DNA from: Sedimentitalea sp041224545
GTDB lineage: Bacteria > Pseudomonadota > Alphaproteobacteria > Rhodobacterales > Rhodobacteraceae
Length of the DNA: 64,000 nucleotides
Assembly: GCF_041224545.1 (NCBI RefSeq)
Contig: NZ_JBGFGP010000145.1
Location: 17,877 to 81,876, forward strand
Reading direction: 5' to 3'
Positions 33,702-41,177 of this stretch are shown in pieces (within the stretch, counting starts at the first letter, position 1; each line of letters begins with the position of its first letter). Under the pieces are notes generated by a model. It worked only from the letters and a program-made list of their open reading frames with translations. It had not been told where the DNA came from and did no database searches. The position numbers and the translations under genes were made by a program.

Positions 33702-33720
33702 GTACGGCGAATTTCCGTAC
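33702..33720. promoter_or_regulatory. Operator copy 2 (RHH/GNAT autoregulation)
   Basis: GTACGGCGAATTTCCGTAC, inverted repeat with perfect GTACGG/CCGTAC arms, upstream of the -35 box. Confidence 0.65.
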
Positions 33721-33766
33721 GTTAGGACGAAGCCTGGCTAACACATTCTCTGAGCGAGAGGCAAAC

Positions 33767-33982
33767 TCACTTTTCTCGAACGGTCGTACCCGGGTTCGCC
33801 TTGCCATGCTTTGCCGTCACGAAGCGACCGGAAATTGCGCTCCGATAGCTGCCACCGGTAGAACCGCTCTTGCCAGGCGCTTCTTTTACCGTGGTGCGCG
33901 GATGTGACTTCCCATAAGTCTTTGTCACATACCGCCCCGATTTCGCGCTGCGATAGCTCCCGCTGTTGCCTTTGCCTGCCAT
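33767..33982 (-). CDS. Small basic protein with two YRSAxSGR repeats
   Basis: 71 residues from ATG 33982 (AGAAGGAGAATTCAG upstream). It consists of two copies of a unit of about 27 residues: SYRSAKSGRYVTKTYGKSHP and SYRSAISGRFVTAKHGKANP, each followed by RTTVKE or GTTVRE, joined by a Gly/Ser/Lys-rich linker. It is basic and probably binds nucleic acid or a protein partner. No function is known to me. It lies 28 bases downstream of the E2-like gene on the same strand, so the two may be one transcript. The core motif is shared with the putative Fic antitoxin. Confidence 0.65.
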   Translation of the reverse strand: MAGKGNSGSYRSAKSGRYVTKTYGKSHPRTTVKEAPGKSGSTGGSYRSAISGRFVTAKHGKANPGTTVREK

Positions 33983-34010
33983 CTGAATTCTCCTTCTCAA
34001 GTCTGGCGTG

Positions 34011-34880
34011 TTAGTAGTTCCTCCGAGGCGGAGGGCTGGTTGGGTTCCAAACAAACCGAAGAACCTCCGCTGGAGGCCTGCGGGTCTTCATTGCAAAATC
34101 CAGTAACTCAGAACCGGAGGCGTTCTTCTGGTCAGATGACCGACAGCATTGGGCGTATTTCCCGAATGGATGTTCACATCCGCAAAACTCATCGTCGCCG
34201 AGTTCGAGCAGTCTCTCAGCTGCAATCAGCACAGATTGCCGGCCGGGCCATTTTCCGTATTTCTCGAGGTAGAGATGTCGCACGGCCCAGAGGCTATAAA
34301 GGTCGAGCAGTCCGGTCACCGAACCGCCGGGAAGCCATGTCTTGTCTCGTGGCTCGAATGCGCAAATCGAGCCATCGGGAAAATTCGTATGCCTCGGCCC
34401 GATCCATGTTTTACTGACAGCAGTAGTCCAAAAGCCCCAGGCTCGAACCGGCCTTCTGGTGGTGTAGGGAAGTTGAATGGCAAATGCGGCTCGTCTACCT
34501 AGGCCTTCGATCAGATCGCTCTCAGTGAAGAGCCACATCTGCCTTTCTTGAGGAAACGCGAGCAGACCCGGGTACGCGTCCCGGCATTCCCCTATGCCTT
34601 CCGCATAGCGAGACCGTAGTCCTGGCTGGACGAACGGTGCTCCGGAAGCGGGCGCCCGGGATTGTCCGGTCGTCCCTTGCCATCCGGCGGGCCGTTCCCA
34701 CGGTCGGGTTGCGGATCGTGTCGATTGGTGCCGTGCATCGGCTTTCTCCTGGCCCGAAGGTTTCAAGACAATCGAGGAGTTGTCGGGCCGAATGACCCCC
34801 CGATTGAACACCGTCGGCAGAATGCCGGCGTCGAGGCCTAAGCCGATGGCTTTAAGGTCGCCCTCAATGCTCTTCCTCAT
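34011..34880 (-). CDS. E2 (UBC)-like fold protein with SEC-C-like zinc tail
   Basis: 289 residues from ATG 34880; a GTG at 34925 would extend it but has no ribosome-binding site. After a low-complexity N-terminal third comes a segment that reads like bacterial E2/UBC-like domains: hydrophobic strands (AAFAIQLPY, AWGFWTTAV), then GPRHTNFPDGSICAFEP with the expected active-site Cys (about Cys173), and the helix LYSLWAVRHLYLEKYGKWPG. The C-terminus has C-x-C...KYAQCC, a spacing like the SEC-C zinc motif. In eukaryotes E2 enzymes carry ubiquitin; bacterial versions act in several defence operons. No E1, ubiquitin-like or JAB partner is adjacent here. Recognition is by motif only. Confidence 0.55.
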   Translation of the reverse strand: MRKSIEGDLKAIGLGLDAGILPTVFNRGVIRPDNSSIVLKPSGQEKADARHQSTRSATRPWERPAGWQGTTGQSRAPASGAPFVQPGLRSRYAEGIGECRDAYPGLLAFPQERQMWLFTESDLIEGLGRRAAFAIQLPYTTRRPVRAWGFWTTAVSKTWIGPRHTNFPDGSICAFEPRDKTWLPGGSVTGLLDLYSLWAVRHLYLEKYGKWPGRQSVLIAAERLLELGDDEFCGCEHPFGKYAQCCRSSDQKNASGSELLDFAMKTRRPPAEVLRFVWNPTSPPPRRNY

Positions 34881-34970
34881 TCCTACCGCCCCTTTCCAGA
34901 AGCCCTCGGACCGAGGCCCGAACACTTGATGTTGTGCGACTCTGTGTTAAAAGCACACTATGGGAGGACT

Positions 34971-34991
34971 GCACGCCGTGTCAAGGCGTGC
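34971..34991. promoter_or_regulatory. Perfect inverted repeat in the divergent E2-like/XRE promoter region
   Basis: GCACGCC-GTGTCAA-GGCGTGC: 7-bp arms, 7-base spacer, 20 bases before the XRE start. A second dyad, TGTG-TTAAAAG-CACA, lies at 34943-34957. These are good candidates for binding by the XRE-type protein encoded next to them. Confidence 0.5.
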
Positions 34992-35011
34992 GATTAGCAC
35001 GGCATTAACTT

Positions 35012-35953
35012 ATGAAAACAGACAAGCAGGCTTTGATCAAAGCGCTGAAGAAAAAGCGCGAATCTGAAGGGCTTAGCATCAGGGCTCTATCAGAGCGCGT
35101 CGGCATCAGCTTTTCCTCACTGGCCCGGATTGAGCGCGGCGAGGGTGAACCCGACAACAATTCAACGATTCGGATTATCGAGTGGCTCGGTCCGGATGCC
35201 CAAGATGCTGGTCTATCCTTCGACAGTGTGGCGTTGGTTCACTTCCGCGCAGCGAAGAACGTCCAGTCAAAAACGGTACACTGCCTCTTGCAGGCGGCAC
35301 AACAACTCGTACGAAACAACAGCAACGCGTTCCCTATCAGCGAGGACTTCGCCGAAACCGACTCTGAGTTGGCCGGGGCAGTCGCACTGTCCAAATCCGA
35401 GATGGAAGAAATGGCGAATGGACTGCGGGACGACTTGGAGGTTGCATTAGATGCGCCCCTCGACGCGCTGAACATTCGAATTGATGGCGTGGATGTTTAC
35501 ACAATCTCCGATGTCCATGGCCTTGGTGCCGAAAGCGCGAAGTTCTTGCTTGGACAAGGCGGCCGCGAATGGTCAGCCATGAGCGTACCTCTCGACATGA
35601 CAGAGGATAGGTGGGCAATTTTGCGGAACGACAGTCACACACCGGAACGTCAGAAAGTTACATATTTGGAAGAGTGCTGGCACATCCTCCTCGGACACAA
35701 ACTGACCCGGATTGCCAAAGTCGCCGACGCGTTCGGTCGGACGTATGATAGCACTGAAGAACACGACGCGTTCTATCTCGCTTCCGCGACCATGCTCCCC
35801 GAAACCGAAGTGAGATCCCAGGTCACTGCAGGGAAGTCAGCCGCTGAGATTGCCGCTTGGTTCGGCACTTCTCCAGAACTGGTTGAGTATCGCATCAAGC
35901 GTCTGGGACTTTGGCGCGTCTACAAGAACAAGGGCGTTGAACTAAACGACTAG
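35012..35953 (+). CDS. XRE-type HTH protein with degenerate ImmA/IrrE-like domain
   Basis: 313 residues. Residues 8-60 form a Cro/C1-type HTH (LIKALKKKRESEGLSIRALSERVGISFSSLARIERGE). The rest resembles an ImmA/IrrE metallopeptidase: the conserved lead-in RWAILRNDSHTPERQKVTYLEECWHILLGHKL aligns with the HExxH site, but the first His is Glu (EECWH, residues 220-224), while His224 and the later LGH His229 remain. It is therefore probably not a standard protease. ImmA/IrrE proteins cleave or sense repressors in response to DNA damage or phage. Divergent from the E2-like gene, which it may regulate. The C-terminal 50 residues include a second HTH-like segment (SAAEIAAWFGTSPELVEYRIKRLG). Confidence 0.7.
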   Translation: MKTDKQALIKALKKKRESEGLSIRALSERVGISFSSLARIERGEGEPDNNSTIRIIEWLGPDAQDAGLSFDSVALVHFRAAKNVQSKTVHCLLQAAQQLVRNNSNAFPISEDFAETDSELAGAVALSKSEMEEMANGLRDDLEVALDAPLDALNIRIDGVDVYTISDVHGLGAESAKFLLGQGGREWSAMSVPLDMTEDRWAILRNDSHTPERQKVTYLEECWHILLGHKLTRIAKVADAFGRTYDSTEEHDAFYLASATMLPETEVRSQVTAGKSAAEIAAWFGTSPELVEYRIKRLGLWRVYKNKGVELND

Positions 35954-35990
35954 ACTTCGGTTATCTCCTCATCAGAAGCAGCATCAATCG

Positions 35991-36590
35991 CTACTTGCTC
36001 ATGTCGGAGAATCCCGCATCCTCCAGTTGCTCTCGATCGGGAAGATCGCGCAGGCTCGCCAACCCGAAGGCGACAAGGAACTGCGTGGTGGTGACGAAGG
36101 TATAGGGCGCCCCGCGACGCGGCGCCCTTGGCCCGGTCCCGATCAGCTCTCGTTCATGCAGCCGCCCGATCAGGTCGCGGCTGATCTCCTTGCCGAAGAT
36201 GTCCTTCAGCCCGTCGCGGGTGATCGGCTGGTTGTACGCGATGGCCGCCAGCACCGCGACGTCGAATCCGCTCAGGTCCAGCAACTGGTCGCCGACATCC
36301 GCCGCAGCGCGGATCGCGGGGGCGTAGGCCGCCCGCGTCCGGAACATCCAGCCACCGGCGACACGGGCGATCTCGAAGGCCCGACCCTCAAGATTGGCGC
36401 TAAGATCCTCGACCAGCAGATCGACCGACACCCCCTGCCCCACGACCCGCGCCAGATCTTCGCGCGGCACCGGCGAGGCGCTGGCAAACAGCACCGCCTC
36501 GATCCGGCGCATCCATTCGCGCCACCTCAGCTCCGGCGGCAGGTCGGACAACTCGCGGTCAAGCTCCGGCTCCGATCTGTCCTTCGCCAT
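35991..36590 (-). CDS. ScpB-like (SMC-Scp complex) protein, plasmid type
   Basis: 199 residues from ATG 36590. Two winged-helix units of ScpB type: RRIEAVLFASASPVPREDLARVVG...VDLLVEDLSANLEGRAFEIARVAGGWMFRT, and LSGFDVAVLAAIAYNQPITRDGLKDIFGKEISRDLIGRLHERELIGTGPR. ScpB normally joins SMC and ScpA to condense and segregate chromosomes. Plasmid copies like this are usually paired with a DUF1403 gene, as here (2-base gap), and no SMC or ScpA gene is nearby. It may help to segregate the replicon or interact with host condensin; inference. Confidence 0.75.
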   Translation of the reverse strand: MAKDRSEPELDRELSDLPPELRWREWMRRIEAVLFASASPVPREDLARVVGQGVSVDLLVEDLSANLEGRAFEIARVAGGWMFRTRAAYAPAIRAAADVGDQLLDLSGFDVAVLAAIAYNQPITRDGLKDIFGKEISRDLIGRLHERELIGTGPRAPRRGAPYTFVTTTQFLVAFGLASLRDLPDREQLEDAGFSDMSK

Positions 36591-36592
36591 CT

Positions 36593-37471
36593 CTACACCC
36601 CGTAGAGCCGGAAGGTGTCGCGGCCCGTCAGCTCGCGCACCGCACCAAGATCGACCAGACGGTCGCACAGCCGCCGCGCGGCACGATCCGGCAGGGGTAG
36701 TGCTGCGGGCGCAACAGCGTCGCGGGTCAGCAACATCTCAACAGCGGCGCCCGCCGCCTTTGCCCGCAGCTTCGGGGTGACCGCCTCCAGATGCGCCGCC
36801 CGGCGGGTGAGGTCGGCAGCGAGACGCAGCGCTTCGACCGCCGAAGTCAGAAGCGCGCGATGGCAGGCCAGCCGCAGGTCATCACCCTGCTTCCGCAGAT
36901 CGGCGCGTTTCAGGCCCGCGGCCAGCAGCGGGACCACATGGGCCCAACCAAGCGCCTGCGCGAGGGCGGCATCGGCCAGCACCAGCGCCGGCGCGCGCGG
37001 GGCATCGGACTGCACCGCCTCCAGAACCATCGCCGCACGGGTCACCGGCGCTCCGCGTCCCGCGTCGAGCCATATGGCGATCTGCCCCGGCTCAATGCCC
37101 GGCAGCGCGCGGGCCAGCGCCTTGACCGAGAGGGGCCGCTCCGCAGCCCGCCGCCATTCAAGGCAGGTTTCGCCTGCCGGTCCGGGCAGGTCGCCGGGGC
37201 GCAGAAGGTGGATCGCATCGCGCAGCTCTGCGGCCCGCTCCGGGCGCCCGGAAAACGCGACGCAAGCCTCCGCCGCCCGCAACGCCAGCCTGTCCCGCAG
37301 CAAGGCCCGGGGCACCTCCTCGCGTTCCAGCACAAAGTGCAGATGGCTCAGCGCCGCACCTGAAAAGAACGCAACATCTTCAAAGGTTTCCGCGCGCACG
37401 GAAGAGGCCCAGGAGGGTATCCTGGACGGGGTGCCAAGGGCGCTGAGGGGATCCGGCCGGGCAAATGTCAT
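36593..37471 (-). CDS. DUF1403 family protein
   Basis: 292 residues, almost wholly helical and Ala/Arg/Leu-rich. The N-terminal PSWASSVRAETFEDVAFFSGAALSHLHFVLEREEVPRALLRDRLALRAAEACVAFSGRPERAAELRDAIHLLRPGDLPGPAGE run, in pieces, is the typical DUF1403 opening. The C-terminal region LPDRAARRLCDRLVDLGAVRELTGRDTFRLYG looks like a small winged-helix. Function unknown; the family is found with ScpB-like genes on alphaproteobacterial plasmids, so the two are likely to act together in DNA maintenance. Confidence 0.75.
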   Translation of the reverse strand: MTFARPDPLSALGTPSRIPSWASSVRAETFEDVAFFSGAALSHLHFVLEREEVPRALLRDRLALRAAEACVAFSGRPERAAELRDAIHLLRPGDLPGPAGETCLEWRRAAERPLSVKALARALPGIEPGQIAIWLDAGRGAPVTRAAMVLEAVQSDAPRAPALVLADAALAQALGWAHVVPLLAAGLKRADLRKQGDDLRLACHRALLTSAVEALRLAADLTRRAAHLEAVTPKLRAKAAGAAVEMLLTRDAVAPAALPLPDRAARRLCDRLVDLGAVRELTGRDTFRLYGV

Positions 37472-38160
37472 GGCCGCAGCCTACAGGTGCGCGGCGCTTT
37501 TGGCTATAGAATACCAACCTAAGCGCCCCAGCTTGCCGATTGCAATTATGTCCAATAAGTTTGCATTATCGAACATAAATAAGTATGCTGGAAATCAGTT
37601 CAATGTCGTTTTAGTTTCATGGGTGGATTCGGCCGAAATTGCCTCTCTCGTCGAGGAAATTTCCATTTAACCGGTGGACTGCCTCTTGCTCAATCTGTGG
37701 ACTCGTTCCGCTCCAGCGTCAATCGTGCACTTTCCTTTGCCGTTCCGTAGATCCCGCCCATCCGTGAGCCACGGCAATAGTGCGACACGCAGGAACAGGA
37801 CGAGGGCGGCCTCCGGCAGGACCGCGCCGGGCACCAGATCCGCTCCGAAGAGATCATGTAGGATCATCAGCGTCAGAGCCCGCCAGCGCACTGTTAGGTG
37901 CTGAAGAGGCGCAGGCCGACCGACGGCCGCACGGGCCTTGTAGGGACAATTCCATCCAGGTTCATCGCACCAGAGCGCGAGAACAGGCCGGGCCGCCCCG
38001 TCGCGATCGAGCGGCGCCCACAGAGTGCGAATTCCACGCTCGAGTCGATCGAGACGGCCTGAGTCCCCTCTGACGATTTCGCTGATCTGGCGTTGGAGCT
38101 CGGGGACACCTGCGGCGAAATCCGCCTTCAAAGGGTCCGCTGCCTCCCCCACCGGTCAAA
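37472..38160. other. Interval with doubtful short genes
   Basis: The first 200 bases are clearly more AT-rich than the surroundings and contain a 40-codon plus-strand frame (37548-37670, starting MSNKFALSNINKY) without a ribosome-binding site. The rest is covered by a minus-strand frame listed separately. The interval is probably rearranged DNA between the ScpB/DUF1403 pair and the IS3 remnant. Confidence 0.35.
37667..38152 (-). CDS. Doubtful hypothetical protein, possibly 5'-truncated
   Basis: Open from a GTG at 38152 with no ribosome-binding site. The protein has a plausible composition (helical start PELQRQISEIVRGDSGRLDRLERG, a WCDEPGWNCPYKAR segment, and hydrophobic C-terminal helices MILHDLFGADLVPGAVLPEAALVLFLRVALLPWL). 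I recognise no family. The upstream DNA belongs to or overlaps the IS3 remnant region, so the gene may have lost its start. Confidence 0.3.
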   Translation of the reverse strand: MGEAADPLKADFAAGVPELQRQISEIVRGDSGRLDRLERGIRTLWAPLDRDGAARPVLALWCDEPGWNCPYKARAAVGRPAPLQHLTVRWRALTLMILHDLFGADLVPGAVLPEAALVLFLRVALLPWLTDGRDLRNGKGKCTIDAGAERVHRLSKRQSTG

Positions 38161-38309
38161 ACGGCATCACACTTGCGACAGAAGGGGCGCAGCAGGCCAT
38201 TCAGCATATCCGGCGCCACATCGTCAACCTGCCGTGCGCCTACGTCTCTACCCCCCTGTCCCGCCAGGTACACCATCATCTCAAGAGGCTCCGACCCGTA
38301 GCGCGCGGC

Positions 38310-38571
38310 AACGTCTTCGTCGAACGGCTGTGGCGAACGATCAAATACGAGGAGGTGTATCTGCGCGCATACGACGGCGTCTCGGCTGCGCGTGAAAGCC
38401 TGCGCCGGTATCTGGTGTTCTACAACGGTAGGAGACCGCATTCATCGCTGGACGGGCAAACACCCGATCAGGCATATCTCAACCCGTTACGACCAATCCC
38501 GGCCGCAGCTTAACCAAGCGGAAAATCTACTTACGAAATAACCCGAAACTGTTCAAATAAAACGAACCACC
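38310..38571 (+). pseudogene. IS3-family transposase (OrfB) C-terminal remnant
   Basis: The plus-strand frame to the stop at 38513 encodes GNVFVERLWRTIKYEEVYL, then YLVFYNGRRPHSSLDGQTPDQAY: the last part of an IS3-type DDE integrase domain with the final catalytic Glu (in FVERLWRTIKYEEV). Upstream of about 38310 the family sequence is lost. Past the stop, AAACTGTTCAAATAAAACGAACCACC resembles the usual right end of IS3-family elements, so the remnant ends near 38571. Non-functional. Confidence 0.7.
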
Positions 38572-38618
38572 TATCACACACACTGAATCGGTTTCAGAAA
38601 TGCGACACGGGCAACCTC

Positions 38619-39298
38619 TTGAAAAGAAATGGAGCGCAGTCTCAGAAATTTCGGCAGATCGACATCGTGCCCAACTCGCCGCTCGAGGCGCTGTACAGGC
38701 GCATCACGCGCAATCGTGTCACGGGACAACTGGAGCAGGAGATTTCAGAGACCGAACTGATGCCTCTCTACGATATTTCGCGCGGGACGGTTCGAAAGCT
38801 GTTGATGCGGTTATTCGCAGAAAGTCTTGCACGGCGACAACGGGGCATAACTGGCGGTTCGCCGACATGCTAAACGACGAAACCGAGGCGGAAAGCTACG
38901 AGCTCCGCCAGTTGGTGGAATGCGCATCGCTGCTGTTGCCGCGTTTTACCTTCGACGCAGAAGAGGCCGCGATGATGGGATGTGCCCACGAGAAAATCGT
39001 CGCGGGTAGCTTCTACGGAAACGTGTGGTTCCGCGCGAACGCCGAGTCCCACGAAAGCCTGGTCGGGTTCTCTCGCAACCAGTTCGCCGTTCAGCTTATT
39101 CATCAGCAGAACAGCCTTAGCCGGGTGGGTGAAGCCGCGACATTCCAAACGCTTCCGTTCGCGCGCGTGCGCCAGTCCCGTCAGGAGCACATGGATATTC
39201 TCGATGCCGCTGAATCAGGCGATCTGCAATGGGCAGCAGCGCTATTGAAGCGCCACCTTCAGGCCGTAGCGACGTTCAGACACGACAATACCGAATGA
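38619..39298 (+). pseudogene. GntR-family regulator (FCD type) broken by a frameshift
   Basis: The first frame (to about 38845) encodes a GntR winged helix: LEALYRRITRNRVTGQLEQE, ISETELMPLYDISRGTVRKLLMRLFAESLARRQRG. The second frame carries on directly with HNWRFADMLNDETEAESYELRQLVECASLLLPRF and the helical FCD effector domain, ending LKRHLQAVATFRHDN at 39298. The switch falls in the GGGG run at about 38838-38841; adding one G would join the two parts as ...RRQRGHNWRF... . Either a recent mutation or a sequencing error in a short homopolymer. GntR/FCD proteins usually control uptake and catabolism of acids and amino compounds. Confidence 0.65.
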
Positions 39299-39476
39299 AA
39301 AAATGCAGCGATCCGCTGCCACGAGAATACAACAAAAGAGGATCAGAAGTTGGAATTCATCAGCTTCGAAGAAGAACTGCGCACAATCGCTATCCCGTCC
39401 GGCCGAAAAAATCGACGGCGTACTGGCTGAGAACTATCGTACCGAGCTATGGTGAACCGGCCCCTGCCCTTTTCGG

Positions 39477-39492
39477 ATTGCCAGTTGGCAAT
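39477..39492. promoter_or_regulatory. Candidate parS site 1
   Basis: ATTGCCA-GT-TGGCAAT, perfect 7-bp arms, followed by ATAT, 37 bases beyond the rep stop. It matches the palindrome at 43339-43354 at 15 of 16 positions. Two copies flanking rep-parAB suit centromere (ParB-binding) sites. Confidence 0.5.
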
Positions 39493-39528
39493 ATTCCGAT
39501 TTCTTCAATAAATGCCGTAAGTTGCCGA

Positions 39529-40572
39529 TCAGACAGGGTTCGCTTCAGCGTATTTGCGGAAAAATGCGAGAAAGGCGCGGTCGGGGTCTCCAGACGGCCC
39601 CTTGTCCTGCGCCCAGCTGCGCCACTCCCCTTCGACAAAATAGATGTCATAGCCGGGGAACCGCAGCTTGGCGGTCTCGTACGTCTGGGTCTTGAGCGAT
39701 GCCCCCTGCCGATCCAACCACCCCGGACGCGGCCTCAGCCGGGGTGATGGCGCAACCTCCTCTGCCCTGCCCTCCGCACGGGCACGACGACCGGGCGATG
39801 CGAACTGCAACGCGCGCTCGGCCTTGCCCGTTGCCTCGCCATCCTTACGCCACCAGCGCAGCTCGACATGCGTCACGCTGCGCCCGGTCTTGATCGGCAA
39901 CACTTCGACCATGTAGTCGGACAGCGCCGAAACCTCCGCAACCGCTGGATCGATCGCGCGCATTCGCATGTTGGACCATGACGTCAGCTTGCCCTTGGGC
40001 ACCCCAAGCACCCCGCGCAGCGCCTCGAGAGAGAATTTCTCTGACGATCGCCAACGCAGTTTGCCCCGCTTTTGCACCATCTCGTACAGCGTCAGGGCAT
40101 ATTTGGAGCTAAGCGCAAACATTACCTCGCGCTGCAGGCGTGCAAAGATGGTCGAGTTCGAGATGATCTTGCGCAGCCGCGGCGGTATCTCGTATTCCAA
40201 CAACCCGTCCGACCGGGCCATCTCGAGGTTGCCGCCCAGCAGCTGTACCCGCTCGATAGCAGCCTTGCCTTCCCAGACGGCCTCCACCTTGACGATGGCG
40301 GACATCAGGCGTTCGATGCTTTCACCCACCCGGTCGTTGGAATTGTGCGAACCGCGCAGTTCAGACTTGGCGATGACATGCAGCACCGGCTTGTCGATCG
40401 CCTCCCAGGCGTTCTCCAGCAACTGGTTGTAGATGCGCCGATCCGTGAGCGTCAGCGGGGTGACTTCGATCAGATCCACCAGCTCGCCGGGCTTGACCAG
40501 CGATTCGCGGCTTGGCCGGGCGTCAACGGTGCGGTAAGGTTTGGTTGGCTTGGACATTCTGCGCGATTCCAT
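39529..40572 (-). CDS. repB: Plasmid replication initiator, Rep_3/RepB type
   Basis: 347 residues from ATG 40572; ATG 40557 and a TTG at 40617 are alternatives and no start has an ideal ribosome-binding site. It looks like a Rep_3-type initiator with two winged-helix domains: GELVDLIEVTPLTLTDRRIYNQLLENAWE at the start, the signature FALSSKYALTLYEMVQKRG near the middle, and VTHVELRWWRKD closing the second domain. A basic, Pro-rich linker and a C-terminal domain (YETAKLRFPGYDIYFVEGEWRSW) follow. It would bind the iterons upstream of its own gene and open the origin. Divergent from parAB. Confidence 0.8.
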   Translation of the reverse strand: MESRRMSKPTKPYRTVDARPSRESLVKPGELVDLIEVTPLTLTDRRIYNQLLENAWEAIDKPVLHVIAKSELRGSHNSNDRVGESIERLMSAIVKVEAVWEGKAAIERVQLLGGNLEMARSDGLLEYEIPPRLRKIISNSTIFARLQREVMFALSSKYALTLYEMVQKRGKLRWRSSEKFSLEALRGVLGVPKGKLTSWSNMRMRAIDPAVAEVSALSDYMVEVLPIKTGRSVTHVELRWWRKDGEATGKAERALQFASPGRRARAEGRAEEVAPSPRLRPRPGWLDRQGASLKTQTYETAKLRFPGYDIYFVEGEWRSWAQDKGPSGDPDRAFLAFFRKYAEANPV

Positions 40573-40740
40573 ACCTCTTTTTCTTACATTTGTATCCGCA
40601 GGAAAGTAATTTGACAATATCGGGCGAGAGCGGAAGCCACCCAGAATGTAAGCGCAACGCAGTAGTCGTTAACGGCTTCTGATTCGCAGACCCCTGCAAA
40701 TCAAGTGTTTTTGTCGCCCCCGATTCGCCCCCTGCCCTCT

Positions 40741-40850
40741 CACCCGAAACGTAAGTTTTAGGCATGCAAAATGTAGCGTCAGCCATCCCCATCCGTAGCG
40801 CGAACTATCCCGGAAAGTACGCCGAACCATCCCGATATGTAGTCTAAACT
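40741..40850. repeat. Iterons: about five 21-22-bp repeats in the origin
   Basis: Units begin near 40741, 40763, 40785, 40807 and 40829. The last three are the best, with the pattern (C/T)ATCCC-n5-GTA(G/C) followed by GAAC or AAAC (for example CATCCCCATCCGTAGCGCGAAC broken at its middle). The first two are degenerate (CACCC...GTAAG, CATGC...GTAGCG). Spacing of two helical turns and the position directly upstream of the rep gene are typical of Rep-binding iterons. Confidence 0.65.
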
Positions 40851-41041
40851 AACCGAACTGCCCTGTTTTCCAAGGCTGGCAGGCCCCCTGAACAAATGAA
40901 ATCTTGAATCAAGAACCTTTTTGTTTTTTCATTTTTTGGTTTGAGATTTATCTTCAATCCGACCGTCCCACACAAAACCTTACCTTTGGGGCGCGGATAG
41001 CGTAGTAATCGAGCTCAATCTCCGAACTTCAATGCCAACAC

Positions 41042-41060
41042 CAATCACTTCCGGTGATTG
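41042..41060. promoter_or_regulatory. Inverted repeat upstream of parA
   Basis: CAATCAC-TTCCG-GTGATTG, perfect 7-bp arms, 117 bases before the parA start. Probable operator for ParA/ParB autoregulation, or an extra partition site. Confidence 0.45.
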
Positions 41061-41177
41061 AAGCACAACAGCGCAAGGTTCGGTTTTGGAGCAAACATGC
41101 TGAAATATTCGCACTTGAGCGGATTGACCCAAACGTGCATTCTGACGCCAACTATAACCTAGAGCAGCGCACGTACT

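Larger units (their letters stand above)
40573..41177. other. Replication origin region between rep and parA
   Basis: Contains the iterons (40741-40850) and, next to them, an AT-rich stretch (about 40892-40965) with T-runs and the short palindrome TCTTGA-A-TCAAGA, a likely DNA-unwinding element. A perfect inverted repeat lies before parA at 41042-41060. No clear DnaA box was found; TTATCTTCA at about 40947 is only a weak candidate. Confidence 0.6.
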
